DNA from: Promethearchaeota archaeon
Lineage (GTDB): Archaea > Asgardarchaeota > Lokiarchaeia > Sigyniarchaeales > Promethearchaeaceae
Length of the DNA stretch: 16,061 nucleotides
Assembly (NCBI GenBank): GCA_014729055.1
Contig: WJKO01000216.1
Coordinates: 1 to 16,061 of the forward strand
Direction of reading: 5' to 3'
Both the position numbers and the translations under genes were made by a program. This document shows, piece by piece, positions 14,633 through 16,061 of this stretch. The notes under the pieces are model-generated. The model was not told where the DNA came from. It was given only the letters and a program-made list of their open reading frames with translations, and did not search any database. The stretch's first letter is position 1, and each line of letters begins with the position of its first letter.

Positions 14633-16061
14633 ATGAATCTTTTTGAATTATTCTATGTTATTTCATTTATGCAAACAGCATTAGGGAAGGTTATAATTAC
14701 CCCACCTAAATTTCTTGGCGGTTATAAAGGGCATCCTATGGCAGGATACACTCCTATGCCAACATGTAAAGGAAAATATGATGATATTTATGCACATGCT
14801 GTATTATTTAAAGAAAAAGCCTTGGACAATGTAAATAAATATTTTCTAATTATTTCTATGGATGTCTTACAACTTCCCATGTTATATACTGAATATATTA
14901 AAGAAAAAATCGAAGAAAAATATCAAATCCATCCCAATCAAATCTTGATTCATGCTACTCATACTCATAAATCTTTCTGCATGACCGGAATGTTTGCATT
15001 TGGCGGCAATTATCCTGGTATTATAAAAGGTATCTTCCGCGGATCCTATCATAAATGGACGGACAAATATCGGGTGTGGATTGCTAAACAGATTGTGAAA
15101 TTAATTGGGCATTTAACAAAAAAATTAAGACCATCAAAGATCGGATGGTGTAGCCAAATACTTCATAAGCCCATAGCGAGAAATCGCGTTTTTGGAACTA
15201 GGATGGATCAGCCCATGAATATAATCTCAATAAAAGATAAGAATACTAACGAGATATATGGGATTATATGTAATTATGGTGCTCATCCGACCACTATGGG
15301 AGGAAGGAGTTATTTTATGTCAGCAGAGTTTCCGGGTAGATTCGTGGAATCCATAAAAAAGCGATCAAACAACAAAATTGATGGGATCTGGTTTACGGGA
15401 CCTGCGGGGAATGTAGGTCCTTATTTCGGAGGATTATATAGATTAGCGAAACAACAAAAATTCATTAGAAAACCAGATGGAACTCGGGTAAAGAGACGTA
15501 AATACATTATTACAGAAAAAATGGGAGATGTTTTAGCGGAAGACGCATTAAAGTTTGCAAAAGATATACCCAATAATAATTATTATAATGAAATCCATTT
15601 TAAAGGATATATGCATAAGTTCTGGGTTCCTATGAAAAACTACGATAAACATTGGAAAACAGCCATCATTCGTTTTAACAATGCGATTGTCCATTGGGTC
15701 AAGAAAAGTCTACTTATACCAATAGCGCTCGCTCTTGCTGATTCCAATGAGCCAAACTTTCCAGGATTCGCACTTAAACATAAAAAAAGAGAAATAAATA
15801 TTTATAGTGAAGTGCAATATATCAAGATTTCAGGCAAAAATGATCATAAGACGGATGAAATTGCGCTAGTGGGTGTTCCAGGGGAGCTTTTTACTGATAT
15901 TGCTGACAAAATTTATAAAAACTCTTTAACAAAACCAGATCATACATTTATATTTCAGGCAAGCAATGATTGGATTGCTTATCTTTTTCCATTAAAACAT
16001 TATGTATCTAGGGGAGGTTATGAACCACTAGCAAGCTTTGGACCTCTATGCGGAGCATATG
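14633..16061 (+). CDS. Neutral/alkaline ceramidase-like amidohydrolase, truncated by the window end
   Basis: An uninterrupted frame runs from ATG 14633 to the right edge (476 codons, no stop). It matches the N-terminal catalytic domain of neutral ceramidases, zinc enzymes that cleave the amide bond of ceramides. Visible are GKVIITPP (18-25), PMAGY (35-39), the metal-site HATHTH (107-112), GAHPTTMGG (217-225), SAEFPGRF (230-237), GPAGNVGP (256-263), VPGELF around E418 and WIAYLF around Y450. The family's His/His/Glu/Tyr zinc ligands thus appear present, but the usual serine motif GDVSPN reads GNVGPY, so the nucleophile/transition-state Ser seems missing. ATG at 14669 (residue 13, MQTALGKVIITPP) is an equally plausible start; the first 12 residues are hydrophobic but too short for a clear signal peptide. 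No ribosome site is seen at either. Real substrate is uncertain. Confidence 0.85.
   Translation, partial: MNLFELFYVISFMQTALGKVIITPPKFLGGYKGHPMAGYTPMPTCKGKYDDIYAHAVLFKEKALDNVNKYFLIISMDVLQLPMLYTEYIKEKIEEKYQIHPNQILIHATHTHKSFCMTGMFAFGGNYPGIIKGIFRGSYHKWTDKYRVWIAKQIVKLIGHLTKKLRPSKIGWCSQILHKPIARNRVFGTRMDQPMNIISIKDKNTNEIYGIICNYGAHPTTMGGRSYFMSAEFPGRFVESIKKRSNNKIDGIWFTGPAGNVGPYFGGLYRLAKQQKFIRKPDGTRVKRRKYIITEKMGDVLAEDALKFAKDIPNNNYYNEIHFKGYMHKFWVPMKNYDKHWKTAIIRFNNAIVHWVKKSLLIPIALALADSNEPNFPGFALKHKKREINIYSEVQYIKISGKNDHKTDEIALVGVPGELFTDIADKIYKNSLTKPDHTFIFQASNDWIAYLFPLKHYVSRGGYEPLASFGPLCGAY

Overview
The window is AT-rich, with compact, almost exclusively single-gene or two-gene transcription units and AT-rich divergent promoter regions. 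It fits an archaeon, most probably an Asgard (Lokiarchaeia-like) genome. The pointers are a relic of a Ras/Rab-like small GTPase, an archaeal-type ADP-forming acyl-CoA synthetase alpha chain, T-tract rather than hairpin terminators, TATA-like promoter elements with weak or absent Shine-Dalgarno sites, and a large MOP-flippase-like membrane protein. This placement is an inference from gene content; no rRNA or other phylogenetic marker is present. There are no tRNA or rRNA genes, CRISPR arrays, transposases or phage genes.

Left part (1-4900). After a possible gene edge on the minus strand lies a decayed small-GTPase gene (about 207-649, +). Its P-loop is destroyed, its effector loop is in another frame, and its nucleotide-specificity motifs are altered. 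It meets tail-to-tail, with a 3-base overlap, a minus-strand two-gene operon: a polytopic flippase-like protein (2090-4105) followed after 1 nt by an ADP-forming acyl-CoA synthetase alpha-like protein (646-2088). A divergent 117-bp region separates this operon from an unrecognised protein with a charged, Ala/Lys/Ser-rich linker (4223-4882).

Middle part (4900-10500). An MFS transporter (4922-6217, -) is divergent from quinolinate synthase NadA (6342-7334, +; NAD biosynthesis). Convergent to nadA is cysteinyl-tRNA synthetase (7363-8895, -). Divergent from that is a class-III PLP aminotransferase resembling glutamate-1-semialdehyde aminomutase (9049-10506, +).

Right part (10500-16061). It holds an N6-adenine DNA methyltransferase with a target-recognition domain but no recognisable nuclease (10534-12609, -), a divergent Lrp/AsnC-type regulator with a Cys-containing C-terminal extension (12699-13274, +), glutamate dehydrogenase (13306-14553, -), and a right-truncated neutral-ceramidase-like amidohydrolase (14633-end, +). 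Glutamate dehydrogenase, the Lrp regulator and the ADP-forming acyl-CoA synthetase chain suit an organism that ferments amino acids or peptides, though no complete pathway is encoded here.

No multi-gene novel system is evident. The points most worth a second look are the multiply broken GTPase, the synthetase alpha chain paired with a flippase and altered around its phospho-histidine, the ceramidase-like enzyme lacking the usual serine motif, and the Lrp tail. A further recurring feature is convergent junctions where a T-tract terminator doubles as the Lys-rich C-terminal codons of the opposing gene.
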